Positions 8,493 to 16,929 of a stretch of DNA of 64,000 nt are shown in pieces. Source of the DNA: Luteibacter sp. OK325 (GTDB lineage: Bacteria > Pseudomonadota > Gammaproteobacteria > Xanthomonadales > Rhodanobacteraceae); assembly GCF_003050935.1 (NCBI RefSeq), contig NZ_QAOX01000007.1:186001-250000 (forward strand), written 5' to 3'. The notes beneath the pieces were generated by a model. That model made no database searches, had not been told where the DNA came from, and was given only the letters and a program-made list of their open reading frames with translations. The translations under genes and the position numbers were made by a program. The stretch's first letter is position 1. Each line of letters begins with the position of its first letter.

Positions 8493-9983
8493 TCAGGCGC
8501 GCGAGGGCTCGAGGCGCGCGTCGCCGAGGGCGCCGATGCGGTTACGCCCGGCGTTCTTCGCGCGGTAGAGCGCGCGGTCGGCGGCATTGAGCAGGTCCAG
8601 CGGGCCGCCGTTGGCATTGGCCAGGAGCGTCGCCACGCCGATCGTGATGGTCAACACGCCGCACGGACTCAGGGGATGCACGATGCCTTGCGCTTCGACT
8701 TGTGCACGGAGGTCTTCGGCCAGCGCCACCGCTTCGGGCAGGCGCGTGCCCGGAGCGATCACCGCGAATTCCTCGCCGCCGAAGCGGGCGATGAAGTCGC
8801 CGGCACGCAGGCCGCGTCCGGAGAGTACCGAGGCCAGGGCGCGCAGGCAGTCGTCGCCGGCGAGATGGCCGTAGCGGTCGTTGTATTCCTTGAAGAAGTC
8901 CACGTCGATCATCAGCAAGGCGATCGGCTCGCGCTGCGCGGGCCGGTGCCATTCACGCAGGAGGCGTTCGTCCAGTGCGCGGCGGTTGGCCAGCCCGGTC
9001 ATGCTGTCGATGAACACCAGTCCCTGAAGCTCATCGCGGCTGCGCGAGAGGCGGTACTCCTCCTCGACCAGGTCGACCTGGGCCAGCGTCCCGCGCAGGC
9101 CGATACCGATGACCGCGGCGATGGCGCCACAGATACCCAGCGACGGATACACCGGGATCACCATCAGACCAAAACCCAGCACGCTCATGGCCAGGAAGGT
9201 GGGACTCGCGCTCTGCACGAAGCGAATCAGGTACACCGGCGGGTGCCAGTGACGCTGGGGCTGGCGGGTCATGGTGACGACGAACAGTGAAAGGAAAGGC
9301 AGGTCGAGCAGGACGTCCCACGATGAGCTGCCGAAGTCGGGATGACCGTTGAGGGCAACGTAGTGGTTGTACGAGAAGCCGGAAATCGCATAGACGACGA
9401 AGAACGCCATCACCCCGCGGAAGAACGCGTGATCGTCCGCCCGGTCGGTGGCGACGAAACGCAGCAAGGCGGCCACCGCCAGGCATACGTTCTCGAAGTC
9501 GAGCATGTAAGCGACGTCGACCGCCTGCTGTCGACCGATCGCACCTTCCACGGTCACGATGGAGAACGTGCGCAGGTAGAACAACACGCCGAGCAGACCG
9601 GCCAGCACAAGGTCGATCGACAGCGCCCATTTCTTTCGCGCAGCGACGGGCGCGGAGGAAACAGCGACCAGTACCGGCAACACGTACAGGATGTAGAAGA
9701 ACATGCTGTCGCCGGGCGCGGGGTTGGAATTGTCGAGCACGTAGTTCTGTCGTGCCGACAGCGACATGCCGATCGTCCACAGCCCGAGGCTCGCCAGCAG
9801 CAACCACCAGCGGTGGTCGCGCGGCGTGCCCGAGCGCAACCACGATCGCCACGTACCGATCATCGCCAGCGCGGCAACCGAAAAGAAAAAGGTGTAAGAG
9901 ATCGCCATGCCAGTCGCCGGCAGGAGTGCCAGCGCGACCGCGTGGGCCGCGACGATGGCCGCCGCGGCGATGAATGCTTTCAT
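8493..9983 (-). CDS. Membrane-bound diguanylate cyclase (GGDEF)
   Basis: The ATG at 9983 has a strong ribosome site (GGGGGAGG). The 496-residue protein has about seven or eight hydrophobic segments (1-300), forming a membrane sensor region of no named type that I can recognise. A GGDEF domain (about 325-490) follows. The active site reads GGEEF and an allosteric I-site RAGD sits five residues before it, so it should make cyclic di-GMP and be product-inhibited. It appears monocistronic. The pgaABCD operon in this window is a plausible c-di-GMP-controlled target, but no direct link is visible in the sequence. Confidence 0.92.
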   Translation of the reverse strand: MKAFIAAAAIVAAHAVALALLPATGMAISYTFFFSVAALAMIGTWRSWLRSGTPRDHRWWLLLASLGLWTIGMSLSARQNYVLDNSNPAPGDSMFFYILYVLPVLVAVSSAPVAARKKWALSIDLVLAGLLGVLFYLRTFSIVTVEGAIGRQQAVDVAYMLDFENVCLAVAALLRFVATDRADDHAFFRGVMAFFVVYAISGFSYNHYVALNGHPDFGSSSWDVLLDLPFLSLFVVTMTRQPQRHWHPPVYLIRFVQSASPTFLAMSVLGFGLMVIPVYPSLGICGAIAAVIGIGLRGTLAQVDLVEEEYRLSRSRDELQGLVFIDSMTGLANRRALDERLLREWHRPAQREPIALLMIDVDFFKEYNDRYGHLAGDDCLRALASVLSGRGLRAGDFIARFGGEEFAVIAPGTRLPEAVALAEDLRAQVEAQGIVHPLSPCGVLTITIGVATLLANANGGPLDLLNAADRALYRAKNAGRNRIGALGDARLEPSRA

Positions 9984-10090
9984 GGCGTGCCTCCCCCGAC
10001 CTGCAACGCACTCATCATATCGGCCGGAGAGGCAGGAAGTTGAGGGCAACCCTTCAAATTTTACGTTTCGCAGAACGACAAATGTGAAGG

Positions 10091-10765
10091 TCAGTTGGCC
10101 CGCCGCGCCACCTCCTCGATGTCCCGGGTTTCGAGAACGGTCTTCGGGTAACCGTGCCGCGCCAACTCGAGCAGGGCACGTCCGACTGTCTCGGTCGTCG
10201 CCACCGCATGGGGCATGAGCGCGCGGAACAGGGGAAACAGCGGGGCCATCAGCGGGTAGAGCATCCGGTACGCCCGCGTGCGCGAACGGGCTCCGTGCAT
10301 GGGCCGGATGGCTCCCGGCCGGATCGCATGCACGCGTTTGAACGGAAGTCGCGCGAGGGTGTTTTCGGTTCGCCCGCGCACACGAGCCCACATGATTTTG
10401 CCGGATTCGCTGCTATCGGCACCCGCCCCGGAGACATACACGAAGGACATCGCCGGATTCAGGCGGGCGAGGGTAGACGCCGCCGCGAGGGTCATGTCGT
10501 AGGTGAGATGCGTGTAGGTTGCTTCGTCCATGCGGAACGAGGTCACGCCGATGCAGAAGAAGCAGGCGTCGAAGCCACCGAGCCGGTCTTCGACGGCACG
10601 GTAGTCGAAGAGGTCGGCCTGGACCAGGTCTTTCAGCTTCGGGTGGCTGGCACCACTGGGCGTGCGCCCGATCGCGACGACCTCGTCGACATCGGGGGCG
10701 AGCAGGCACTCGCGAAGCACGCCCTGGCCCACCATGCCGGTGGCGCCGAACAGCAGGATCCTCAT
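10091..10765 (-). CDS. NAD(P)-binding Rossmann protein, atypical SDR family
   Basis: The 224-residue protein opens with MRILLFGATGMVGQGVL, a classic NAD(P)-binding glycine motif. VYVSGAGADSS and IRPGAIRP follow, as in short atypical SDRs related to Htatip2/YbjT-type proteins. The Tyr-x-x-x-Lys catalytic pair is absent, so the activity may be binding rather than reduction. The start at 10765 is 10 bp downstream of the SDR gene at 10776, so the two are probably one operon under the TetR regulator at 11700. The frame continues upstream to 11251 only as an antisense-free overlap with the SDR gene and should not be annotated. Confidence 0.75.
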   Translation of the reverse strand: MRILLFGATGMVGQGVLRECLLAPDVDEVVAIGRTPSGASHPKLKDLVQADLFDYRAVEDRLGGFDACFFCIGVTSFRMDEATYTHLTYDMTLAAASTLARLNPAMSFVYVSGAGADSSESGKIMWARVRGRTENTLARLPFKRVHAIRPGAIRPMHGARSRTRAYRMLYPLMAPLFPLFRALMPHAVATTETVGRALLELARHGYPKTVLETRDIEEVARRAN

Positions 10766-10775
10766 GCGGGTGTCC

Positions 10776-11636
10776 TCAGTAGGCCGGGAAGGCGGGAAGG
10801 GCGGCGGCGCCGACGTCGGTCGCGCGGCTGATCTCGACCCAGCGCTGGTCGGTTTCACGGCGCGCCTGCTCGGCGGCGCCCGCGTAAGCCACCGCGTCGC
10901 TGCCCAGGAGGAGTCGTACGGGTGGACGCGGATGCGCGGCAAGGCGGAGCACCACCTCGGCAACACGAACCGGGTCGCCTGCCTCGTTGCCGGCGTAGCT
11001 GGAAAGCATGTCGCGAAGCGGGCCCACGCTGCTTTCGTAGTCGGCCAGCAAAGTTGGCACGTCGGCGCCTGCACGACGAACCCAGTCGGTGCGCATGCCG
11101 CCGGGCTCGATCGCCGTGACGTGCACGCCCAGCGCACCGAGTTCGGTCGCGAGCACTTCGGAAAGACCGCCCACCGCCCACTTTGCAGCCTGATAGGCCG
11201 ACATGCCGGGCATTCCGATGCGGCCACCGACGGAGGAGACATTGATGACACGGCCGCTACGGCGCTCGCGCATCGGACCGACGGCGGCGCGCGTGAGGTT
11301 CACCACGCCGAACAGGTTGGTCTCGATCTGTGCACGATAGTCAGCCGATGACATCTGCTCGAACGGGGCGAGCTGACCGTAGCCAGCGTTGTTGACGAGC
11401 ACGTCGAGCTGGCCGAATGCTTCCAGGGCGACCCGCACGGCTTTGATGCACGCAGCCTCGTCCGTGACATCGAGCGGGGTGACGCGGAGGGTGTCCGGGT
11501 AGCGCGCGACCAGATCGTCGAGCACCTCGACGCGCCGTGCCGTGGCGACGACACGATGGCCGGCGGCAAGTGCCGCCTGGGCGATATCGCGACCGAGACC
11601 AGCGCCGCTTCCTGAAATGAGCCAGACCTGTGACAT
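10776..11636 (-). CDS. SDR family oxidoreductase
   Basis: The 286-residue classical short-chain dehydrogenase has the cofactor motif SGSGAGLGRDIA near the N-terminus, the NNAG motif, a catalytic Ser (INVSSVGGR) and YQAAK. PGGMRTDW follows, as in the class often annotated as oxidoreductase/retinol dehydrogenase-like. It should reduce or oxidise a small carbonyl or alcohol with NAD(P)(H). The substrate is unknown. A palindromic operator sits 20 bp upstream, and the TetR gene lies directly upstream on the same strand, so repression by that TetR is likely. Confidence 0.85.
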   Translation of the reverse strand: MSQVWLISGSGAGLGRDIAQAALAAGHRVVATARRVEVLDDLVARYPDTLRVTPLDVTDEAACIKAVRVALEAFGQLDVLVNNAGYGQLAPFEQMSSADYRAQIETNLFGVVNLTRAAVGPMRERRSGRVINVSSVGGRIGMPGMSAYQAAKWAVGGLSEVLATELGALGVHVTAIEPGGMRTDWVRRAGADVPTLLADYESSVGPLRDMLSSYAGNEAGDPVRVAEVVLRLAAHPRPPVRLLLGSDAVAYAGAAEQARRETDQRWVEISRATDVGAAALPAFPAY

Positions 11637-11655
11637 GAAAAATCCTCGCTATAGT

Positions 11656-11671
11656 GAGTGAGTACACACTC
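11656..11671. promoter_or_regulatory. TetR operator upstream of the SDR gene
   Basis: The 16-bp sequence GAGTGAGTACACACTC is a near-perfect palindrome (7 of 8 pairs) 20 bp before the SDR start. Its GAGTGAG half is also found in the palindrome ahead of the TetR gene at 12292, which supports a shared repressor. Confidence 0.6.
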
Positions 11672-11699
11672 GGTTATGTGGGTAAAAAAAGGGCGTGCT

Positions 11700-12275
11700 T
11701 CAGGCGGACCCGATGGCTCGCCAGATGGCCTCGAAACCGGCCCGACGGTAAACACCCGCCTCGGCGGCGTTCTTCGCCATGAACTGCATCGTGGTTTCGG
11801 CGATGGCGGTGATGATCCCCGCCATGAAGCCAATGGGTTGCCCCTGGCTGAGCACGCCGGCGGCGATGCCGTCGTCGAACAAGCCCGCGATGTCGCCGAA
11901 GACACGTTCGCCCTCGACGCGGGTAGCCGGAGTGATGCGCTCGGACACCATCAGCTGCGCCATGGCCGCGCGCAGGGCAGGCTGCTCCATACCCCAGTCG
12001 AGGTAACGATTCCATACGTGCTCGAAGCGCTCGATGATCGGGGCGCGCGAGGGGTAACCGTCGACCATGGCTTCGCGAAGGCTGCTCTTCGCACTCAGGT
12101 AGAGTTCGTTGAGCAGCAGGTCCTTGTCGGCGAAGTAGGTGAAGATCGAGCCCTCGGCCACGCCAGCCAGCTTCGCGATGAGCGAGGTCGGCGCACCCAC
12201 GCCACGCTCGGCCACGGCCTGGGCTGCGGCGGCAAGGATGGCGTTGCGTTTTTCTTCGCTCTTGAGGCGGGCCAT
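11700..12275 (-). CDS. TetR/AcrR family transcriptional regulator
   Basis: The 191-residue protein has the standard N-terminal HTH, in which the segments ILAAAAQAVAERGVG and VAEGSIFTYFADKDLLLNE are typical TetR helices 1-4. The ligand-binding C-terminal domain is unassigned. It is followed 63 bp later on the same strand by an SDR gene and an NAD-binding protein gene. Similar palindromes ahead of this gene and ahead of the SDR suggest autorepression and repression of the pair, relieved by a small molecule that the SDR may act on. Confidence 0.88.
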   Translation of the reverse strand: MARLKSEEKRNAILAAAAQAVAERGVGAPTSLIAKLAGVAEGSIFTYFADKDLLLNELYLSAKSSLREAMVDGYPSRAPIIERFEHVWNRYLDWGMEQPALRAAMAQLMVSERITPATRVEGERVFGDIAGLFDDGIAAGVLSQGQPIGFMAGIITAIAETTMQFMAKNAAEAGVYRRAGFEAIWRAIGSA

Positions 12276-12291
12276 GGGGTTCTGATAATAG

Positions 12292-12306
12292 GTGAGTGCT
12301 CACTCA
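12292..12306. promoter_or_regulatory. TetR operator upstream of the tetR-type gene
   Basis: GTGAGTGCTCACTCA contains arms GTGAG/CTCAC with a 2-bp centre, 17 bp before the regulator start. On the other strand it reads TGAGTGAGCACTCAC, sharing GAGTGAG with the operator at 11656. Confidence 0.55.
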
Positions 12307-12348
12307 TTATTGGGCACTCCGGGAGCCATTGCAAGATCCCAATCCCCT

Positions 12349-12430
12349 GCAGGAGCCGATTCATCGGCGATCCCGCGGCAGCGGGCAAGGTCATGGCAAG
12401 CACCCTATCGCCGATGAATCGGCTCCCACA
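12349..12430. repeat. REP inverted pair with 40-bp insert
   Basis: Outer arms AGGAGCCGATTCATCGGCGA and its inverse flank an insert with its own small palindrome (CCCGCGGCAGCGGG). The same outer arms and almost the same insert occur at 44471-44553, so this is a mobile composite REP unit rather than a chance hairpin. Confidence 0.9.
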
Positions 12431-12449
12431 AGGGCGGGGTGCCGCACGA

Positions 12450-13178
12450 TCACGCGGCGCGGATGGCGCCCTTGGCGATGACCGGGCCGGTCGGTTGGCC
12501 GGTGGGCGAGCCGCCGAGCGGTTCCAGCGACACGGCGAGTGCCGCAGTCGGGCCGAGGCGATCGAGGAGGGCCTTGTCGAGATGGAAGCGCTTGGGATCG
12601 CCGGGCGGGAAGACGCCGACCGAGATGGGGGCGCCGCCGGCGGGAATAAGCCATAGCTCGGTATTGCGATCGGCAGCGACGGCGGCGGGGCTGGCCGGAA
12701 CGACGAGCAGTTCGGAGCGGTCGATGTCCATGGTGGCGGTCCAGCCGGCGACGCCGTTCTCACCGGCGATGGTCGAGACCATGAGGACGGAAGTGTGCGC
12801 CGCGCTGGGCGGCGCCACGGGACGGGTCATGGTGATCACAAGCAGGCAGGCGGCAAGCGCCGTGGCACCCACACCGATCCAGCGCCAAAGACCGAGGCTG
12901 TCCCAGACGCTCTCGCGTCCCTTGGAAGACGATGGCGCGGCAGCATCGAAGGCGAGACGACGACGGATGCCGGCCCAGACATGCGCGGGCGGCTCGACGT
13001 CGGTGATTTCCATGGCGAGCGGCGTGAAGTGACGCTGCCACAGCGCGACCGCCGCGGCGGCTTCGGCGTTTGTCTCGACCTCCCGCGCCACCGCGGCTCG
13101 CGCGTCGGCGTCGAGCAGGCCGAGCGCGTACTCGGCGTAGCGCAGGTTGTCCTTGTCCGATTCGAAAGTGCTGTTCAT
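12450..13178 (-). CDS. RskA-type anti-sigma factor
   Basis: The start ATG overlaps the sigma stop in an ATGA at 13175-13178, so translation is coupled. The 242-residue protein has an N-terminal helical anti-sigma domain (RYAEYALGLLDADARAAV). One membrane segment (WIGVGATALAACLLVITMT, about residue 105) follows, then an extracytoplasmic domain with the typical RskA phrases TELWLIPAGGAPISVGVF and AVSLEPLGGSPTG. It should hold the sigma factor at the membrane until an envelope or oxidant signal triggers its release. No zinc-binding cluster of the ChrR kind is visible. It ends in the gap carrying a REP pair. Confidence 0.88.
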   Translation of the reverse strand: MNSTFESDKDNLRYAEYALGLLDADARAAVAREVETNAEAAAAVALWQRHFTPLAMEITDVEPPAHVWAGIRRRLAFDAAAPSSSKGRESVWDSLGLWRWIGVGATALAACLLVITMTRPVAPPSAAHTSVLMVSTIAGENGVAGWTATMDIDRSELLVVPASPAAVAADRNTELWLIPAGGAPISVGVFPPGDPKRFHLDKALLDRLGPTAALAVSLEPLGGSPTGQPTGPVIAKGAIRAA

Positions 13179-13732
13179 GGATTGAGGCACGCCCTGAGCT
13201 GCAGGAGACCGCGGCGAATCCAGCTTTTCATGGTGCCAAGGGGCACCTTTGCGCGTTCCGCCAACTCGTTATACGTCGCGCCGCCGAAAAAGGCTTCACG
13301 GATGGAGCGACGTTGCTGGGCTTCCAGTTCGCCCAGGCAAGCCTGCAAATGGCGGTACTCCTCGTCGCTCTCGGCGCCGTGCGCGGGACCGGGGCCATCG
13401 TCGACAAGGGTTTCCCAATCCACCTCGACCGGGCGCAGGTCGGGGCGCTGGCGAAGGCGGTCGATGGCTTTGTTACGGGCGACGGTCACCAGCCAGGTGA
13501 TGGCGCTGGAGAGCTTCGCGTCGAAGCTGCGGGCACGCTTCCACACCGTGACGAAGGCTTCCTGGAGGACTTCCTCGGCCTCGTCGCGATCGCCCATCAA
13601 CCGCACGCAGACGCCGAACAAGCGCGATGAGGTGCGCCGGTACAGCTCCTCGAAGGCGCGCTGGTCTTCGTCAGCGGTACGTTGCAACAGTCGATTCAGC
13701 TCGTCGCGCTCGGCGGGGCTGGTGGCTGACAT
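13175..13732 (-). CDS. ECF RNA polymerase sigma factor, SigK/RpoE-like
   Basis: From the ATG at 13732, with AAGGATC upstream, the protein has 185 residues. Region 2 contains DRDEAEEVLQEAFVTVWKRA and region 4 contains ATYNELAERAKVPLGTMKSW, both typical of ECF sigma factors paired with RskA-like anti-sigma factors. The frame extends upstream to 13954 but lacks a better start. The gene is divergent from a secreted-protein gene and, beyond it, a lipid-modification operon. Both carry the same GCATCCGT-N15-GTAT motif and are the likely direct targets. No such motif is seen ahead of the sigma gene itself. Confidence 0.9.
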   Translation of the reverse strand: MSATSPAERDELNRLLQRTADEDQRAFEELYRRTSSRLFGVCVRLMGDRDEAEEVLQEAFVTVWKRARSFDAKLSSAITWLVTVARNKAIDRLRQRPDLRPVEVDWETLVDDGPGPAHGAESDEEYRHLQACLGELEAQQRRSIREAFFGGATYNELAERAKVPLGTMKSWIRRGLLQLRACLNP

Positions 13733-13812
13733 GCGTGGGATCCTTATTCGGGCCGGCGGTCGCTCGATGCGGGCCGATCTATAACATGACCTTGGTCGGC
13801 ACGGCGCGACGC

Positions 13813-13839
13813 GCATCCGTTCTTCACATACTCTCGTAT
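13813..13839 (+). promoter_or_regulatory. Candidate ECF sigma promoter for the secreted-protein gene
   Basis: GCATCCGT (13813-13820) and GTAT (13836-13839) are separated by 15 bp. The -10 half lies 35 bp before the GTG start at 13875. The same two blocks with the same spacing precede the desaturase gene. The CATCC core resembles the -35 element I recall for SigK-type ECF factors. Confidence 0.6.
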
Positions 13840-13874
13840 CCACTGTCCGGCATTCCCGTCGAGGACGAGTACCC

Positions 13875-14636
13875 GTGAGGCTTCTTTCATCTGCCCCGAT
13901 CGTCCCCTTTGCTGCTGCCGCGTGCCTCGCCAGCGGCATCGCGCCTGCCGCCACCGAGCGTTTCGTCGGCGACGCCTATGCGCCGGATAACGGCCAGCTG
14001 CTCTATCGCGAAGTCCATACGGTGGGCCCCGAGCGACAGGTGGTGCAGTACCAGTGTCCCGATGGCAAGGCGTTCGCGCGCAAGGTACTGGAGGGCGGCG
14101 ACAAGGTGATCGGGCCGGACTTCAGTTTCGTCGACGCGCGTAACGGCTATGCCGAAGGAGTGCGCTCGCAGGGTGGTGCCCGCAGCGTTTACGCCAAGCG
14201 TGGCGCAGCCCCCGAAGTGGTCAAGCCACTGCCGGAGAAGAAGGACGGCGTGATCGACGCCGGTTTCGACGTGTACGTACGCACTCACTGGGACGCCGTC
14301 GGCAAGCGTGGCGACGGTATTCCTTTCCTCTTGCCCGGACGCTTTGCCTACTACGACGTGCGGCTGGTCGACGGCCAGACGAGCGGCGGCGTGCGACGCA
14401 TGACGATGAGACTCGACGCCTGGTACGCCTTCGCGGCACCCACGGTGGTGCTCAGCTACACCATGGCCGATCGCACGCTTCGTCGCTTCGAGGGCATGGG
14501 CTCGATCCGCGGCGAGAACGGCAAGCTGCGCCCCGTGCGCATCGAGTTCCCGCCCGACAAACGTGAAGGCAATGTAGCCGACGCCGCCGTGGATGAGGCG
14601 CTGGCCACGAAGCTGGACGGTCGCTGCACCATCTAG
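13875..14636 (+). CDS. Predicted secreted protein of unknown function
   Basis: The gene starts with GTG at 13875 and encodes 253 residues. A signal peptide ends near ASGIAPAATE. The mature protein has a predicted mixed beta structure with repeated aromatic and charged strands (for example LLPGRFAYYDVRLVDG and RRFEGMGSIRGENG) and ends in a cysteine-containing DGRCTI. I do not recognise a named domain. It lies between the sigma gene (divergent) and the lipid operon (same direction) and has its own copy of the candidate sigma promoter. A periplasmic role in the same stress response is therefore an inference from position. Confidence 0.75.
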   Translation: MRLLSSAPIVPFAAAACLASGIAPAATERFVGDAYAPDNGQLLYREVHTVGPERQVVQYQCPDGKAFARKVLEGGDKVIGPDFSFVDARNGYAEGVRSQGGARSVYAKRGAAPEVVKPLPEKKDGVIDAGFDVYVRTHWDAVGKRGDGIPFLLPGRFAYYDVRLVDGQTSGGVRRMTMRLDAWYAFAAPTVVLSYTMADRTLRRFEGMGSIRGENGKLRPVRIEFPPDKREGNVADAAVDEALATKLDGRCTI

Positions 14637-14647
14637 GCCATGTTCGT

Positions 14648-14674
14648 GCATCCGTGAGGCGTCCGACCCCGTAT
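14648..14674 (+). promoter_or_regulatory. Candidate ECF sigma promoter for the lipid operon
   Basis: GCATCCGT (14648-14655) and GTAT (14671-14674) are again 15 bp apart, 27 bp ahead of the desaturase ATG. Eight identical -35 bases, four identical -10 bases and equal spacing within 1 kb of an ECF sigma gene make chance unlikely. Confidence 0.65.
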
Positions 14675-14701
14675 AGGTAAGGGAACGCCACGGGAGTCCG
14701 C

Positions 14702-15661
14702 ATGAACGTCCGCCCCAATGCCTCGTCCGATACACCGCCGGGGGCACTTCGCGTCGGTACCGTACGCCGGTGGTTCGACACCTCCACCGCCGCGCCGGCC
14801 GACGACGCGAAGGGCGACCGTGTCGACTGGCTCCGGGCCTCGCCCTTCGTCGCCATGCACCTGGCATGCATCGGCGCGTTCTGGACCGGCGTGTCGCCGG
14901 TGGCGATCGGAGTCACGGTGACGCTCTATGCGGTGAGGATGTTTGCCCTGACGGCTTTCTACCACCGCTACTTTTCGCACCGCACGTTCCGTACCTCTCG
15001 TGCGGTGCAGTTCTTCTTTGCCGTGATCGGCGCGAGCTGCGTGCAGCGTGGACCCCTGTGGTGGGCCGCGCATCATCGTCATCATCACCGGCATACCGAC
15101 ACGCCGCTCGATCCGCATTCGCCGGGCGTCCATGGCTTCCTCTGGAGTCACGTGGGCTGGTTCCTCACCCCGAATGGCTTCCGCACCGAGGTCGAGCGTG
15201 TGCCGGACCTGGCCAAGTATCCAGAGCTGCGTTGGCTGGATCGTTACGATACGGCCATCCCGGTGCTGCTGGCGGTGGCCTTGTTCGGCCTGGGCAAGCT
15301 TCTCCAGCATGCGGCGCCGGGCCTTGGCACGACGGGCTGGCAGATGCTGGTGTGGGGCTTCTTCATTTCCACCACCGTGCTGTTCCACGCCACCGTGACG
15401 ATCAATTCGCTGGCACACCGTTTCGGCCGCCGTCGATTCGACACGAACGACGATAGCCGCAATAACGTCTGGCTTGCGCTGCTGACCTTCGGCGAAGGTT
15501 GGCATAACAACCATCACTTCTTCCCCGGAACCGTGCGGCAGGGCTTCCGCTGGTGGGAAATCGACGTGACCTGGTACGGCCTCCGCCTGATGTCGTGGCT
15601 GGGTCTGGTGCATGACCTCAAGCCGATTCCGGCCTGGGTCGCGGCCAGGGCGAGGTGCTGA
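14702..15661 (+). CDS. Acyl-CoA / fatty acid desaturase (delta-9 type)
   Basis: The 319-residue integral membrane di-iron desaturase carries the three histidine boxes HRYFSH (about 88), HRHHHRH (about 125) and HNNHH (about 267), in the order and spacing of stearoyl-CoA desaturases. The hydrophobic segments between them fit four membrane passes. It would introduce a cis double bond into acyl chains. It heads a seven-gene operon in which all later genes are linked by 4-bp overlaps or a few bases. In that setting the double bond may be the substrate for the downstream methyltransferases. A candidate ECF promoter lies directly upstream. Confidence 0.92.
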   Translation: MNVRPNASSDTPPGALRVGTVRRWFDTSTAAPADDAKGDRVDWLRASPFVAMHLACIGAFWTGVSPVAIGVTVTLYAVRMFALTAFYHRYFSHRTFRTSRAVQFFFAVIGASCVQRGPLWWAAHHRHHHRHTDTPLDPHSPGVHGFLWSHVGWFLTPNGFRTEVERVPDLAKYPELRWLDRYDTAIPVLLAVALFGLGKLLQHAAPGLGTTGWQMLVWGFFISTTVLFHATVTINSLAHRFGRRRFDTNDDSRNNVWLALLTFGEGWHNNHHFFPGTVRQGFRWWEIDVTWYGLRLMSWLGLVHDLKPIPAWVAARARC

Positions 15662-15663
15662 GC

Positions 15664-16929
15664 ATGCGCGTTGCCGTCATCGGTTCGGGCATCGCCGGGC
15701 TCGCTTCTGCCTGGTTGCTGTCGCGAAGGCACGCAGTAACCCTGTTCGAAGCCAACGACTATCCCGGTGGGCATACGCATACGCACGATATCCATCTCGA
15801 CGGCCGCCAGTACACGGTCGACACGGGATTCATCGTGCACAACCGTGCGCATTACCCGTTGCTGTCGGCCTTGTTCGATGAACTCGGCGTGGCGACCCAG
15901 CCGACCACCATGAGCTTCTCGGTACGCAACCAGGCCAGCGGCCTCGAATACAACGCGGCCACCCTGGACACGCTGTTCTGCCAGCGCCGTAACCTGCTGT
16001 CGCCACGTTTCCTGGGCATGATTCGCGACCTGATGCGCTTCTACCGCGAGGCCCCGGCCTTGCTGGACGAGGCAAGCCAGGATTCCACCCTCGGCGAATA
16101 CCTGGCGCATGGCGGCTATGGCGCGGCATTTCGCGACGAGCACCTCGTGCCGATGGCCTCGGCGCTCTGGTCGTCGCCGCCGACCGCGGTGCTCGGCTTC
16201 CCCGCGCGCTACCTCGTGCAGTTCATGGCCAACCACCAGATGCTCAGCCTGTCCGGTCGACCGGAATGGCGCGTGGTAAGCGGTGGGTCGCGCCACTACA
16301 TCGATGCGATGCGCGCCCGTTGGTCGGTGCACGAACGCCTGAACACGCCGGTCGTCGCGGTGCGGCGTCATCACGACACCGTGGATGTGGTCACGCACGC
16401 TGGTACCGAGCCTTTCGACGACGTGGTGCTCGCCTGCCACAGTGACCAGTCCCTGGCACTGCTGACCGATGCCGACGCAGCCGAACGCTCCATTCTCGGC
16501 GCGATGACGTACCAGACCAATGACACCGTGCTGCATACCGACGCGTCCTTGCTGCCACGTTCGCGTAAGGCATGGGCGGCATGGAACGCATTCATTCCAG
16601 CCGATCCTGGCGATGCCTGCACGGTCAGTTACTGCATGAACCTGCTGCAGGGATTCACCTCGCCCGATCCCTTCGTCGTCACCCTCAACCGCAGCCACGC
16701 CATCGACCCGCGGCGGGTCCTTCGCCGCATGAGTTACGAGCACCCGGTGTACACGCGCGAATCCGTCGCCGCGCAGATGCGCAAGACCGAGATCCAGGGG
16801 CGTCGCCGCGTGTGGTTCGCCGGGGCGTACTGGGGCTGGGGATTCCATGAGGACGGCATGCGCAGCGCTGTCGAACTGGCACGAGACTTCGAGGGCGTCG
16901 TGGCCACGCGTACGCCGGCGTTGGCATGA
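15664..16929 (+). CDS. FAD-dependent amine-oxidase-like protein (COG2907 type)
   Basis: The ATG at 15664, two bases after the desaturase stop, gives 421 residues. The N-terminus MRVAVIGSGIAGLASAWLL is a GxGxxG dinucleotide-binding fold, followed by FEANDYPGGHTHT, the signature of the amine-oxidase-like FAD proteins found beside DUF1365 and Cfa-like genes. The C-terminus (VWFAGAYWGWGFHEDG) closes the FAD site. It probably acts on a lipid acyl chain, as an oxidase or dehydrogenase. From memory, homologues in the Rhodobacter sphaeroides RpoE regulon are linked to the singlet-oxygen response. The exact reaction here is unknown. Confidence 0.88.
   Translation: MRVAVIGSGIAGLASAWLLSRRHAVTLFEANDYPGGHTHTHDIHLDGRQYTVDTGFIVHNRAHYPLLSALFDELGVATQPTTMSFSVRNQASGLEYNAATLDTLFCQRRNLLSPRFLGMIRDLMRFYREAPALLDEASQDSTLGEYLAHGGYGAAFRDEHLVPMASALWSSPPTAVLGFPARYLVQFMANHQMLSLSGRPEWRVVSGGSRHYIDAMRARWSVHERLNTPVVAVRRHHDTVDVVTHAGTEPFDDVVLACHSDQSLALLTDADAAERSILGAMTYQTNDTVLHTDASLLPRSRKAWAAWNAFIPADPGDACTVSYCMNLLQGFTSPDPFVVTLNRSHAIDPRRVLRRMSYEHPVYTRESVAAQMRKTEIQGRRRVWFAGAYWGWGFHEDGMRSAVELARDFEGVVATRTPALA

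Noticed and set aside
9984-10391. N-terminal extension of the diguanylate cyclase
   Set aside because: It has low-complexity shadow sequence overlapping the end of the next gene. The ATG at 9983 has a strong ribosome site.
10766-11251. Long N-terminal extension of the NAD-binding protein
   Set aside because: The extension overlaps the SDR gene in another frame. The Rossmann motif starts exactly at the ATG at 10765.
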